A DNA stretch of 52,150 bases, from assembly GCA_964551545.1 (NCBI GenBank), contig CAZKCT010000008.1, positions 1-52,150 of the forward strand, in the 5' to 3' direction. Shown here piece after piece: positions 30,170 to 39,311 of this stretch. The stretch comes from Thiopontia sp964551545 (lineage in GTDB: Bacteria > Pseudomonadota > Gammaproteobacteria > GCF-002020875). Under the pieces are notes generated by a model, which was not told the origin of the DNA, made no database searches, and saw nothing but the letters and a program-made list of their open reading frames with translations. The translations under genes and the position numbers were made by a program. Every line of letters begins with the position of its first letter. The first letter of the stretch is position 1.

Positions 30170-31615
30170 TCAGCCTTCACCTCTCCACTGCTGTGCCAGC
30201 TGCGGAGCAGCCTTGCCGATATCACCAGCCCCCGAGAGCAGCAATAGGTCTCCATCCTGAGTCAACTCTGGAAGCAGGTGGATCAATTCATCAACCGATC
30301 GGACAAAGAGCGGATCAATGACCCCGCGAGCGCGGATCGAACGCACCAGGCTACGACCATCTGCCCCTGGAACTGGAGACTCTCCTGCCGCATAAACCTC
30401 TAGTAGCAGCAGTTGATCTACAGTGGAGAGCACCTCAACAAAATCGTCATAGAGATCACGTGTTCTGCTAAAGCGATGCGGCTGAAAAGCCAGCAACAAT
30501 CGCTTGTCAGGCCAACTCTCTCTTGCAGCAGCAATCGTCGCCGCTAGCTCTCTTGGGTGATGCCCATAGTCATCAACAATGTGCACCACTCCATGTAGCA
30601 ACTGACAGGCTCCGTAATCCTGAAAGCGACGGGCGATCCCCCGGAATTGATCCAGCGCCCGAACCAACGTCTCATCCTCAACCTCTAGCCAAGAGGCCAC
30701 GGCAATAGCCGCCAGTGCATTCAAAACATTATGGCGCCCCGGAAGATTCAGCGTGATCGGCAGGGGTGGAACACCCGGACGACAGAGATCAAAGTGGCTC
30801 CGCCCTCCTCTGCAGTGAATCCGCTCGGCCCAGAAATCGGCACCTTCAGAAAGACCATATCTCAATACTGGACGTGCCAATCGACTCATTAATCGCTGCA
30901 CACCGGGGTCATCGGCACAGAGCACCGCACGCCCATAAAATGGAAGATGGTGGAGAAACGCCTCAAAGGCATGATCCAATTGAGCCAGATCTCCGCCATA
31001 GGTCGACATATGGTCTTCATCAATGTTGGTGACCACTGCAATCATAGGCTGTAGGTAAAGAAAAGAGGCGTCACTCTCATCCGCCTCTGCAACCAGGTAT
31101 CGCCCTTTACCAAGCTGTGCGCTATGAGCACCCGCCGCCTCCACACCTCGGTTAATTCTTCCACCAATCACATAAGTGGGGTCGAGCCCTGCCTCTTCTA
31201 GCAGTACTGCAATCAGGCTGGTGGTCGTCGTCTTGCCATGGGTACCGGCTACCGCAATGCCATAACGAAAACGCATCAACTCCGCCAACATCTCAGCCCT
31301 GGGAATCACTGGAAGATCTGCTGCTCTGGCAGCCATTACCTCTGGATTTTCTTCACCAATCGCACTGGAAATCACCACCACATCGACACCACTCAGGTGG
31401 TCTGCATGATGGCCGATGAAAATCTCCGCTCCTTGATCACGCAGCTGCTGCACCATCGCAGACTCTGCCCGATCAGACCCGGAGACCTGGAATCCAAGGT
31501 TAAGTAAGAGTGTGGCAATCCCACTCATCCCGGACCCACCAATTCCCACCATATGGATCTTGCGCACACCGTGCATGGCACGGCTCAACTCCTGATGATC
31601 TGGCTGCTGCATCAT
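30170..31615 (-). CDS. murC: UDP-N-acetylmuramate--L-alanine ligase
   Basis: 481 residues. N-terminal Rossmann IHMVGIGGSGMSGIA, Mur-ligase P-loop GTHGKTTTTSLIAVLL, VTNIDEDHMSTYGG and the C-terminal VDDYGHHPRELAATI and FQPHRFSRTRDL blocks specific to MurC. It adds L-Ala to UDP-MurNAc. The start overlaps the murG stop by 4 bp (ATGA). Confidence 0.97.
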   Translation of the reverse strand: MMQQPDHQELSRAMHGVRKIHMVGIGGSGMSGIATLLLNLGFQVSGSDRAESAMVQQLRDQGAEIFIGHHADHLSGVDVVVISSAIGEENPEVMAARAADLPVIPRAEMLAELMRFRYGIAVAGTHGKTTTTSLIAVLLEEAGLDPTYVIGGRINRGVEAAGAHSAQLGKGRYLVAEADESDASFLYLQPMIAVVTNIDEDHMSTYGGDLAQLDHAFEAFLHHLPFYGRAVLCADDPGVQRLMSRLARPVLRYGLSEGADFWAERIHCRGGRSHFDLCRPGVPPLPITLNLPGRHNVLNALAAIAVASWLEVEDETLVRALDQFRGIARRFQDYGACQLLHGVVHIVDDYGHHPRELAATIAAARESWPDKRLLLAFQPHRFSRTRDLYDDFVEVLSTVDQLLLLEVYAAGESPVPGADGRSLVRSIRARGVIDPLFVRSVDELIHLLPELTQDGDLLLLSGAGDIGKAAPQLAQQWRGEG

Positions 31616-32709
31616 GATGAATCCCCTGTTGATTGACAGAGTACCTGGCAGCGCTTGACGACCTGCTGCGCCGCATCGGGCTGAGCCAATGCACGTGCCT
31701 GTGCGCCCATTCGGGCCACCTCTTCAGGATCATTGATCAAGCCGACCAGCTGATGAAACAGGCGCTCACCATCCAGGTCCTGCTGCTGCAACATCAGCGC
31801 CGCTCCATTGTTGACCAGAAACATCCCGTTTGCTGTTTGATGATCATCCACTGCATGGGGGAAAGGTACCAGAATCGCACCACGCCCGACGACTGTCAGC
31901 TCCGAGACGGTCATTGCCCCCGACCGACAGAGCACCAGATCTGCCCAACGGTAAGCCTCTGCCATCTCCTCAATATAGGGGACCAGACGAACACCTTTCT
32001 CATCACTCAAATCAACACCATATTGATGATAGTACCGCTGGGTCTCCTCCAGATTATTCCCACCTGCCTGATGGTAGATCTCGATCTGCATCTCTTGCTG
32101 ACGCAATAATGAGAATAGCTCAGGCACCAGTTGATTGAGTCGCTGCGCCCCAAGACTGCCGCCCAATATCAGCAGCCGCAATGGCGCATGAGAGACAGCC
32201 GCATCGACTGTGGTTAGTGAAGTACGCAAAGGGTTTCCAATCGTGGAGACTTTGGACTGATCCGAAAAAGCACCAGGGAAAGCCTCTAAAATCTGCTGCG
32301 CCAATGGTGCCAGCAGGCGATTGGTCAATCCAGCCACCGCATTCTGTTCGTGAATCAGCAACGGAATACGAAGTAGCCAAGCAGCAACGCCTCCAGGCCC
32401 GGCAACGAACCCTCCCATCCCCAACACCACATCGGGACGCTGTCGTCGAATCGCCCGAAGCGACTGCACAACAGCTTTAAGCAGACGCCAAGGCGCGAGC
32501 AATAGGCCTGTTATGCCCTTTCCGCGCAGCCCATAGATCGAGATCCACTCCACTTCAATGCCGGCCTCTGGAACCAGACGGGCCTCAAGCCCATGTTGCG
32601 TTCCCAGCCAGACCACTGAATGTCCAGCAGACTGCCACTGCTCTGCAACGGCCAATGCGGGGTAGATATGGCCACCGGTACCTCCAGCCATGATCATCAA
32701 GGTCTTCAT
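31612..32709 (-). CDS. murG: Lipid II-forming GlcNAc transferase
   Basis: 365 residues. Glycine loops MAGGTGGHIYPALAVA, GMGGFVAGPGG and LGGSLGAQRLN; the UDP-GlcNAc site CRSGAMTVSEL with VPFPHAVDDHQTANG. A peripheral inner-membrane enzyme that turns lipid I into lipid II. It overlaps ftsW and murC by 4 bp each. Confidence 0.97.
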   Translation of the reverse strand: MKTLMIMAGGTGGHIYPALAVAEQWQSAGHSVVWLGTQHGLEARLVPEAGIEVEWISIYGLRGKGITGLLLAPWRLLKAVVQSLRAIRRQRPDVVLGMGGFVAGPGGVAAWLLRIPLLIHEQNAVAGLTNRLLAPLAQQILEAFPGAFSDQSKVSTIGNPLRTSLTTVDAAVSHAPLRLLILGGSLGAQRLNQLVPELFSLLRQQEMQIEIYHQAGGNNLEETQRYYHQYGVDLSDEKGVRLVPYIEEMAEAYRWADLVLCRSGAMTVSELTVVGRGAILVPFPHAVDDHQTANGMFLVNNGAALMLQQQDLDGERLFHQLVGLINDPEEVARMGAQARALAQPDAAQQVVKRCQVLCQSTGDSS

Positions 32710-33935
32710 CGATTCCCCTTCCGTTTCCTTCTGCGTGGGGTTCGAGGCCCAATCTCGTACTCAATCCGCATCAACAATGCAATAGCGATCATTATGACCA
32801 ACAGGCTGCTGCCTCCATAACTGATCAGCGGCAATGTAAGCCCCTTGGTCGGCAGCAGATTCATATTGACTGCCAGATTAATCAGCGCCTGGATTCCGAT
32901 CCAGCTTCCAAGTCCAAACGCAAGATAACTGGCAAAGGGCTGCTCCGCATGCTGCGCCCGGACCGCCAGATGGAATGCCTTCCAGACAATCCAGGAGAAG
33001 AGCCCAATCACCACCAAGGTTCCCGCCAACCCCAGCTCCTCGGCAATTACAGCCAAGATGAAGTCAGTGTGTGCCTCCGGGAGGTAGAATAATTTCTGCA
33101 ATCCTTCCCCCAATCCTAGCCCTTGCCATCCACCACGCCCATAGGCGATCAGCGCCTGAGTAATCTGGTAATTCCTCCCCTTGGGATCCACCAGGAATGG
33201 GTCATCTCCCAAAAAAGAGACCATTCGAGCCACACGGAATGGCTCCATCAGAATCGCCAGCAACAAGAACCCGGCACCACAAACCAGGAACAGGGTGATT
33301 TGTGAGGGGCGCACCCCTCCCAGAAACATCATCACCAGTACAACGGCCATCATCACAAATGCGGCACCAAGATCCGGCTCAATCAGAATCAATACACTCA
33401 CCATCGCCAACAGCATGATGGGACGCAGGACTGCAGAGAGCTCACTGGAGACCTTCTCTCGGTGACGCACCAGATAACCGGACAGATAGAGAAAAGCGGC
33501 CAGCTTGGTAAATTCAGAGGGCTGCAGACGAATGGGGCCCAGCGCGATCCAGCGTGCCGCACCGTTGACTCGATCCCCAATGAGTAACACCAGAATCAAC
33601 ATCAAGGCACTCAGCAACAGTAGGGTTGGCGCCACCTTCTCCCAGAACTGCAGCGGGATCTGCAACACAACAGCCCCCACCATCAGCCCAATCGCCGCAA
33701 ATCCCATCTGTCGAACCAGGTAGTGGAGTGGTTCTCCAAAGCGTTTCTCTGCAATCGGCATTGAGGCGGAGGCAACCATGACGATTCCAAACAGAAGTAG
33801 CAACAGTGCCACCGGAAACAGTCCTGACTCCGCAACGGACCGAACAATACTGCGATGTCCGGCAGAACGAGGCCGCCTCGGACGACTACTCCCACCCCAG
33901 ACTAACCATCCACGCAGCAGCTCAAGCTGGCTCAT
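32706..33935 (-). CDS. ftsW: Septal peptidoglycan polymerase FtsW
   Basis: 409 residues, ten membrane segments expected. SEDS-family residues: NGAARWIALGPIRLQPSEF, IEPDLGAAFVMMAVV, the large loop GRNYQITQALIAYGRGGWQGLGLG with LPEAHTDFILAVIAEELG, and PLISYGGSSLLV. The basic tail (RRRKRKGNR) is cytoplasmic. It polymerises lipid II at the septum together with FtsI. The N-terminal cytoplasmic stretch (about 35 residues) is Arg-rich. Confidence 0.97.
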   Translation of the reverse strand: MSQLELLRGWLVWGGSSRPRRPRSAGHRSIVRSVAESGLFPVALLLLLFGIVMVASASMPIAEKRFGEPLHYLVRQMGFAAIGLMVGAVVLQIPLQFWEKVAPTLLLLSALMLILVLLIGDRVNGAARWIALGPIRLQPSEFTKLAAFLYLSGYLVRHREKVSSELSAVLRPIMLLAMVSVLILIEPDLGAAFVMMAVVLVMMFLGGVRPSQITLFLVCGAGFLLLAILMEPFRVARMVSFLGDDPFLVDPKGRNYQITQALIAYGRGGWQGLGLGEGLQKLFYLPEAHTDFILAVIAEELGLAGTLVVIGLFSWIVWKAFHLAVRAQHAEQPFASYLAFGLGSWIGIQALINLAVNMNLLPTKGLTLPLISYGGSSLLVIMIAIALLMRIEYEIGPRTPRRRKRKGNR

Positions 33936-35329
33936 TCACACGCTCCGATCCAGTGATCCACTGCACGACAGAAGGCTTCTCCCCGTGCCGCGAACCCAGA
34001 AAATTGATCGAAGCTGGCACAGGCTGGGGAGAGCAGCACCACATCTCCAGGCTGCGCAACAACGCCTGCCGCAGCAACCGCCTGACTCATATCCTCTACC
34101 GAATACTCCTCCACCACACCACCCAATGCTGCAGAAATCTGACCGGCATCCTCTCCCAACAGAACAATGGCCCGTAGAAAGCTGGCGGCCAATGGCTGAA
34201 GCGGAGAGAAATCACCGCCCTTTCCCTGTCCTCCCGCAATCAGGATCAACTTTTGACCTGTTCCTAGCAATGCCCCAATGCCCTCAATAGCCGCTTCCGT
34301 TGCCCCAACATTGGTCCCTTTTGAGTCATTGATCCACTGTACCCCTTTCGACTCAGCTACCCACTCCGTCCTATGCGGCAATCCACCAAAGTGCCGTAAA
34401 GTATCGATCATCGACTGTAGTGGGATCCCTGCGGCCTCTCCCAACGCCAACGCTACAATGGCATTGGAGAGGTTATGGTGCCCCACCATCCGCAACGCAG
34501 CCACAGGAAGCAGCACCTGCTCCCCACGAACAATCCACTCTTCCCCTTGATCGATGCGCACACCAAACGCATCGTGATCCACAGGATCGCCAAGCTGGTA
34601 CGGGGTTCTTGTTCCAGAGAGCGCCTCTCTCTCAATCAGTTCAGCGACTGACGACTGATCAGAATCATAAACAATATGTTCTGCATGACGATAGATGCGG
34701 CCCTTGGCTGACGCATAGGCAGAGAAGTCCGTGTAGCGATCCATATGGTCTGGACTGAGATTGAGCACGACTGCAGCACACGGAGCCAATGAGTCGGTCG
34801 TCTCCAGCTGGAAGCTAGAGAGCTCCAACACATAGAGGTCTGGCTCTTTCGACTGCAGCAGATCAAGTGCTGGGGGCCCCAGGTTGCCACCAGCCCGAAC
34901 CTCCATCCCTGCCTGCTGTGCCATCTCTGCCACCAGCGTGGTGACGGTACTCTTTCCATTCGATCCGGTAATCGCCACCACGGGGGCCTTCGCGATCCGC
35001 GCAAAGAGTTCAACGTCTCCAACCACTGGAATCCCGTCTGCAATCGCCTGCTGGATGGCCGGATGCGCTCTGGGCACACCTGGACTCAAAACAATTCGAT
35101 CAATTGAGGGATCTTTTGCAGACTCCAATCCACCCAACTCAATCTCCAGCTGCGGATATTCATCCTGCATCTGGCGAAGGCTCGGTGGCTCAAGACGGGT
35201 ATCTGCCACCCGTAAAGCAATACCCTGACGGGCAAGAAAGCGAAGCACTGACTGACCACTCACGCCCAACCCCACCACCAGGGTCTCTCCCTGCTGTTGG
35301 TCTTGTTGTTGCGCACCGAGGGGTAACAT
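33932..35329 (-). CDS. murD: UDP-N-acetylmuramoylalanine--D-glutamate ligase
   Basis: 465 residues. VVGLGVSGQSVLRFL at the N-terminus, P-loop AITGSNGKSTVTTLV, LELSSFQLE, NLSPDHMDRY, HRTEWVAESKGVQWINDSKGTN and the C-terminal LLSPACASFDQF. It adds D-Glu to UDP-MurNAc-Ala. It begins 13 bp after mraY and overlaps ftsW by 4 bp. A Gln-rich N-terminal lead (GAQQQDQQQGE) precedes the fold. Confidence 0.97.
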   Translation of the reverse strand: MLPLGAQQQDQQQGETLVVGLGVSGQSVLRFLARQGIALRVADTRLEPPSLRQMQDEYPQLEIELGGLESAKDPSIDRIVLSPGVPRAHPAIQQAIADGIPVVGDVELFARIAKAPVVAITGSNGKSTVTTLVAEMAQQAGMEVRAGGNLGPPALDLLQSKEPDLYVLELSSFQLETTDSLAPCAAVVLNLSPDHMDRYTDFSAYASAKGRIYRHAEHIVYDSDQSSVAELIEREALSGTRTPYQLGDPVDHDAFGVRIDQGEEWIVRGEQVLLPVAALRMVGHHNLSNAIVALALGEAAGIPLQSMIDTLRHFGGLPHRTEWVAESKGVQWINDSKGTNVGATEAAIEGIGALLGTGQKLILIAGGQGKGGDFSPLQPLAASFLRAIVLLGEDAGQISAALGGVVEEYSVEDMSQAVAAAGVVAQPGDVVLLSPACASFDQFSGFAARGEAFCRAVDHWIGACE

Positions 35330-35342
35330 CAGAAACTGCGCC

Positions 35343-36425
35343 CTAGCGTATCTTCAGTGTGGCCAGGCCGACCAACACCAGAATAAAGGTGATGATCCAG
35401 AAACGGACAATCACCCGTGGCTCTGGCCATCCTTTCAATTCAAAGTGGTGGTGGATGGGCGCCATCCGAAAGACCCGTTTCCCGGTCAACTTGAAGGAGG
35501 CAACCTGAATCATCACAGACAGTGTCTCCAGCACAAAGACTCCCCCCATAATCACCAGCACCAGCTCCTGACGTACCAATAGGGCCACCATTCCCAGTGC
35601 AGCACCCAACGCCAGCGCCCCAACATCCCCCATAAAGACCATCGCTGGATAGGCATTAAACCAGAGAAACCCTAACCCTGCGCCAACCAGTGCTCCACAG
35701 AAAACCACCAGTTCTCCGGCGTATGGCAGTGAGGGAATTGCCAGATAGTGGGCAAACTCGGCATGGCCACTCAGATAGGCAAAAACCCCAAGCGCCCCAC
35801 CAACCAACACCGCAGGCATGATGGCCAGCCCATCCAGTCCATCCGTAAGATTGACGGCATTACTCGACCCCACCACCACCAACCATGCCAAGGGAAGATA
35901 AAGCAGCCCTAGATCAATCACAAAATCCTTGAACAGTGGCACAAAGAGCTGAGTCTCTGCGGGCACCGATGCCACCGAGTAGATCCACCCCACGGCAACG
36001 GCAGCCACCAGCGTCTGTCCCAAAAATTTGGCGCGCGCGGAGAGTCCTTTGGGGTCTTGGTAAACCACCTTGCGATAGTCATCGATCCACCCCACCACAC
36101 CGAATCCCAGCGTGACCAGTATCACTGCCCAGAGGTAGTGGTTGGAGAGGTCCCCCCACAACAGGCTCGATACCGTGATCGCAACCAGAATCAGTGCCCC
36201 TCCCATAGTGGGCGTGCCCGCTTTTTGCAAGTGACTCTGAGGGCCATCCTCTCTCACTGCCTGCCCAACCTTATACTGAGTCAACTTGCGGATCATCATC
36301 GGTCCAATCAAAAATGAGAGCACCAGTGCGGTCAGCGCCCCAAGAATCGCCCTCAAGGTCAGGTAATGAAAAACGCCTAGCGGACTATAGAACGGCTGCA
36401 AATAGTCGATCAAATAGAGCATCAT
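35343..36425 (-). CDS. mraY: Phospho-N-acetylmuramoyl-pentapeptide transferase
   Basis: 360 residues, the E. coli length, with ten membrane segments. The conserved loops are DGPQSHLQKAGTPTMGG, IDDYRK, NLTDGLDGLAI, FMGDVGALALGAALG and the HHFELKGWPEPRVI C-terminal block. It transfers phospho-MurNAc-pentapeptide to undecaprenyl phosphate, making lipid I. It overlaps murF by 4 bp. Confidence 0.98.
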   Translation of the reverse strand: MMLYLIDYLQPFYSPLGVFHYLTLRAILGALTALVLSFLIGPMMIRKLTQYKVGQAVREDGPQSHLQKAGTPTMGGALILVAITVSSLLWGDLSNHYLWAVILVTLGFGVVGWIDDYRKVVYQDPKGLSARAKFLGQTLVAAVAVGWIYSVASVPAETQLFVPLFKDFVIDLGLLYLPLAWLVVVGSSNAVNLTDGLDGLAIMPAVLVGGALGVFAYLSGHAEFAHYLAIPSLPYAGELVVFCGALVGAGLGFLWFNAYPAMVFMGDVGALALGAALGMVALLVRQELVLVIMGGVFVLETLSVMIQVASFKLTGKRVFRMAPIHHHFELKGWPEPRVIVRFWIITFILVLVGLATLKIR

Positions 36426-37813
36426 GATGGATCATGCGCCTCCATGGTTTCTGTAATCTGTTTAACGACCCGCTCCATTTTCATAAAACGGGACCCTTTC
36501 ACCAGCACAGTGGTATTGTGGTCTAGCTGCGGCCTCAACTCATCCAACAGGGATTCCAACGAATGAAAGTGGCGCCCTCCCTCCCCAAACCCTTCAACCG
36601 CATGGGCCGAAAGTTCTCCAAGCGCCAAAAGCTGCTGAACCCCAGAGGCCTTTGCGATCTTCCCAATCTCTTGATGAAGCTGAATTGCATCATCGCCCAG
36701 CTCCCCCATATCCCCAAGTACCAATATGCCTCGGCCCGACTGCGCTGCCAGCACCTCAATCGCACACTTGACGGACTCTGGACTCGCATTGTAACTATCA
36801 TCAATCACCAGTGCCCCAGCTCTACCACGACACGAAGCTAACCGACCCGAGACTGGAGCAACCCGCTCAAGCCCTTTTTTGATCTGCTCTGGACTCGCTC
36901 CAACCAACAGGGACAATGCAGCTGCCGCCAGCGCATTGCTTCGATTGTGAACGCCAGGAAACGGCAGATTAACCTGAATCGACTGAATAGAAGGGTTCTC
37001 AAAATTGATACTGAATGGTTTCTTCAGACTGGGTTCACCATGCAATAACGTGCCACCACGCCCTTGATCACTAAAGGTCTCAATCTGGTGCCCTTGCGCC
37101 ATCTGACTCCACTGCTGGAATTGCGGTAGCGCCCGATTGATCATCGCAATCCCGTCTGTCGGTAGCTCACGATAGATCTCTCCTTTGGCATCCACGACCT
37201 GCTGCAGTGAACCAAACCCACCCAAATGCGCAGCACCCGCATTATTGGCAAGGGAAATGGTTGGCCTCGTAAGTGCCATCAATTCAGCAATCTCCCCAAC
37301 CGCACTGGCCCCCATCTCGATCACTGCCCACTGATCATCCGGCCTCATTCTCAATAGCGTTAATGGGACACCAATCTCATTATTCAAATTTCCAGCAGTC
37401 ATCACCCCGGGACCGATCTGCTGGAGAATCGATGCGGTCATCTCCTTTACAGTCGTCTTTCCATTACTGCCGGTAATAGCCACGACTGGAATATCAAACT
37501 GCTGTCGCCATACGGCTGCCAATTTGCTCAGCGCCTCCAGGGGATCTTTCACCCGAATTTGTGACATTTGCTCTACAGAGGTCTCTGGACTGGAAGTCTG
37601 CAAAACAATGGCACCCACTGCGCCACGCTCCAGCGCCATTGGAAGATAGTCGGCGCCATCAAATCGTGGCCCCGTCAACGCCACAAATAGCTCCTCCGAC
37701 TGAATAGTGCGGCTATCACTACTGACCCCATCAAAAGCGCAGTCTTCTCCCTCCAGGGCTCCACCTACAATCTGAGCCACTTGTGAGAGACGGCAGATCA
37801 TCTGACTAGCCAC
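36422..37813 (-). CDS. murF: UDP-MurNAc-tripeptide--D-Ala-D-Ala ligase
   Basis: 463 residues. FDGVSSDSRTIQSEELFVALTG at the N-terminus, P-loop AITGSNGKTTVKEMTASIL, the GNLNNEIGVPLTLLRM block typical of MurF, and VIDDSYNASPESVKCAIEVL. It adds the dipeptide made by Ddl. The GTG at 37813 overlaps murE by 8 bp; an ATG at 37801 just after the murE stop is a possible alternative start. Confidence 0.96.
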   Translation of the reverse strand: MASQMICRLSQVAQIVGGALEGEDCAFDGVSSDSRTIQSEELFVALTGPRFDGADYLPMALERGAVGAIVLQTSSPETSVEQMSQIRVKDPLEALSKLAAVWRQQFDIPVVAITGSNGKTTVKEMTASILQQIGPGVMTAGNLNNEIGVPLTLLRMRPDDQWAVIEMGASAVGEIAELMALTRPTISLANNAGAAHLGGFGSLQQVVDAKGEIYRELPTDGIAMINRALPQFQQWSQMAQGHQIETFSDQGRGGTLLHGEPSLKKPFSINFENPSIQSIQVNLPFPGVHNRSNALAAAALSLLVGASPEQIKKGLERVAPVSGRLASCRGRAGALVIDDSYNASPESVKCAIEVLAAQSGRGILVLGDMGELGDDAIQLHQEIGKIAKASGVQQLLALGELSAHAVEGFGEGGRHFHSLESLLDELRPQLDHNTTVLVKGSRFMKMERVVKQITETMEAHDPS

Positions 37814-39311
37814 TTACCCTCTCCTTTTCAACCAATGCTGCTGCAATCGCTCGATCACTAAAGGGAAGAGACTCTGTTCCAACCCATTGAGACAACTCAT
37901 GCCCTTTCCCTGCAATCAATACAACATCTTCCACCTCGGCTTGCTCCCAGGCATACTGAATGGCACGCGCCCGATCCTCAATCACCGTCACTCTGCGAGG
38001 GTCATCTACCCCTTGAAGAATCTGCGCAAGAATTTCTGATGGCGCCTCATGGCGAGGATTATCATTGGTTAACACCAGATGATCGGCTTCGCACTCTGCA
38101 ACCCTACCCATATCCGATCGCTTCCCACGATCACGATCCCCGCCACAACCAAACACAACCCATAGTGAGCCACTATTTATCCTCTGCAAGTGCTGACGAA
38201 CAGCCTGCAGTGCGGCCTGCAGCGCACCTGGAGTATGCGCATAATCCACCAAAAGGGTGGGGCCTTGCACACCAGAGAACCGTTCCATACGCCCTGGAAC
38301 TGCATCAACCCCCTTGAGCGCATCCACTGCCGTCGAAAAAGGGATCTTCCATGAGATCAGCGTTCCTAGTGCGGCCAACAGATTACTAAGATTGAATCGA
38401 CCATAGAGCGGCGTTCGAATCTGTCGAGACTGCTGCCGATCAGAGAGCCGAATCTCCATTCCCTCTCGATCCTGCACCAATACTTCACCCAACAGGTCAG
38501 CACCATAACCCTTTGCGGTACCGTAACGAATCACTTGTACACCACCTGTAGGTCGCGCTGCAATCTGCTGCCCCAATGAGTCATCCAGATTGACCACCAC
38601 CGCCTTAAGTCCTGGATGATGAAACAGCGCCTGCTTCGCCTGATGATACGCCTCAATCGAACCGTGATAATCAAGATGATCACGTCCCGCCTGAGTCAAC
38701 ACAGCGGTATCAATCACACAACCTGCGAGCCGATGCTGATCAATCCCATGGGAAGAGGCCTCTAACGCAACCGTAGTTGCCCCTTGCTCCTGTAGTTGGG
38801 CCAACATGCGCTGGAGATCAACGGGCGGCGGGGTGGTATGTCCCCCCTCTGCAACCCATTGTTTCTCTCGGATCAAGCGTCCGCCCAACGTACCAATGAC
38901 TGCGGCCCCTGTCTCAATCTGTTCCATTGCCGAAGCAATCAAATGGGTGACCGAGCTCTTGCCATCCGTACCCGTCACTGCAGCAACTCGAAGCTGCTCT
39001 GTAGGAGCCCCATAGAAACGACTAGCAATTACGCCCACCTGCTCTACAAGCCGGTCAACCGACACTCCTTGGTCAAACAAGAGGTCTTGTTCCGAATCCC
39101 AAAGTAACGCTACAGCACCCCGATCAAGCGCATCCTGAAGATAATCTATCCCATCAACCGACTGCCCCTGAAGCGCCAAGAATAAATCTCCCGGCATAAC
39201 CTTTCGACTATCCACCGCAAGACCACAAATCTCACACCCCATCAACATGGGCGGCACAACAGCAATGCCTTCTAACAACGCCCCCAGTTTCTGGCATTGG
39301 GCATCAGCCAT
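37806..39311 (-). CDS. murE: UDP-MurNAc-tripeptide synthetase, meso-diaminopimelate type
   Basis: 501 residues. P-loop AVTGTDGKSSVTHLIA, then EASSHGIDQHRLAG, the Lys region DHLDYHGSIEAYHQAK and the substrate motif TNDNPRHEAPSEI; DNPR selects meso-diaminopimelate, as expected for Gram-negative cells. The C-terminal AGKGHELSQ block is present. It overlaps ftsI by 8 bp and murF by 8 bp. Confidence 0.97.
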   Translation of the reverse strand: MADAQCQKLGALLEGIAVVPPMLMGCEICGLAVDSRKVMPGDLFLALQGQSVDGIDYLQDALDRGAVALLWDSEQDLLFDQGVSVDRLVEQVGVIASRFYGAPTEQLRVAAVTGTDGKSSVTHLIASAMEQIETGAAVIGTLGGRLIREKQWVAEGGHTTPPPVDLQRMLAQLQEQGATTVALEASSHGIDQHRLAGCVIDTAVLTQAGRDHLDYHGSIEAYHQAKQALFHHPGLKAVVVNLDDSLGQQIAARPTGGVQVIRYGTAKGYGADLLGEVLVQDREGMEIRLSDRQQSRQIRTPLYGRFNLSNLLAALGTLISWKIPFSTAVDALKGVDAVPGRMERFSGVQGPTLLVDYAHTPGALQAALQAVRQHLQRINSGSLWVVFGCGGDRDRGKRSDMGRVAECEADHLVLTNDNPRHEAPSEILAQILQGVDDPRRVTVIEDRARAIQYAWEQAEVEDVVLIAGKGHELSQWVGTESLPFSDRAIAAALVEKERVSG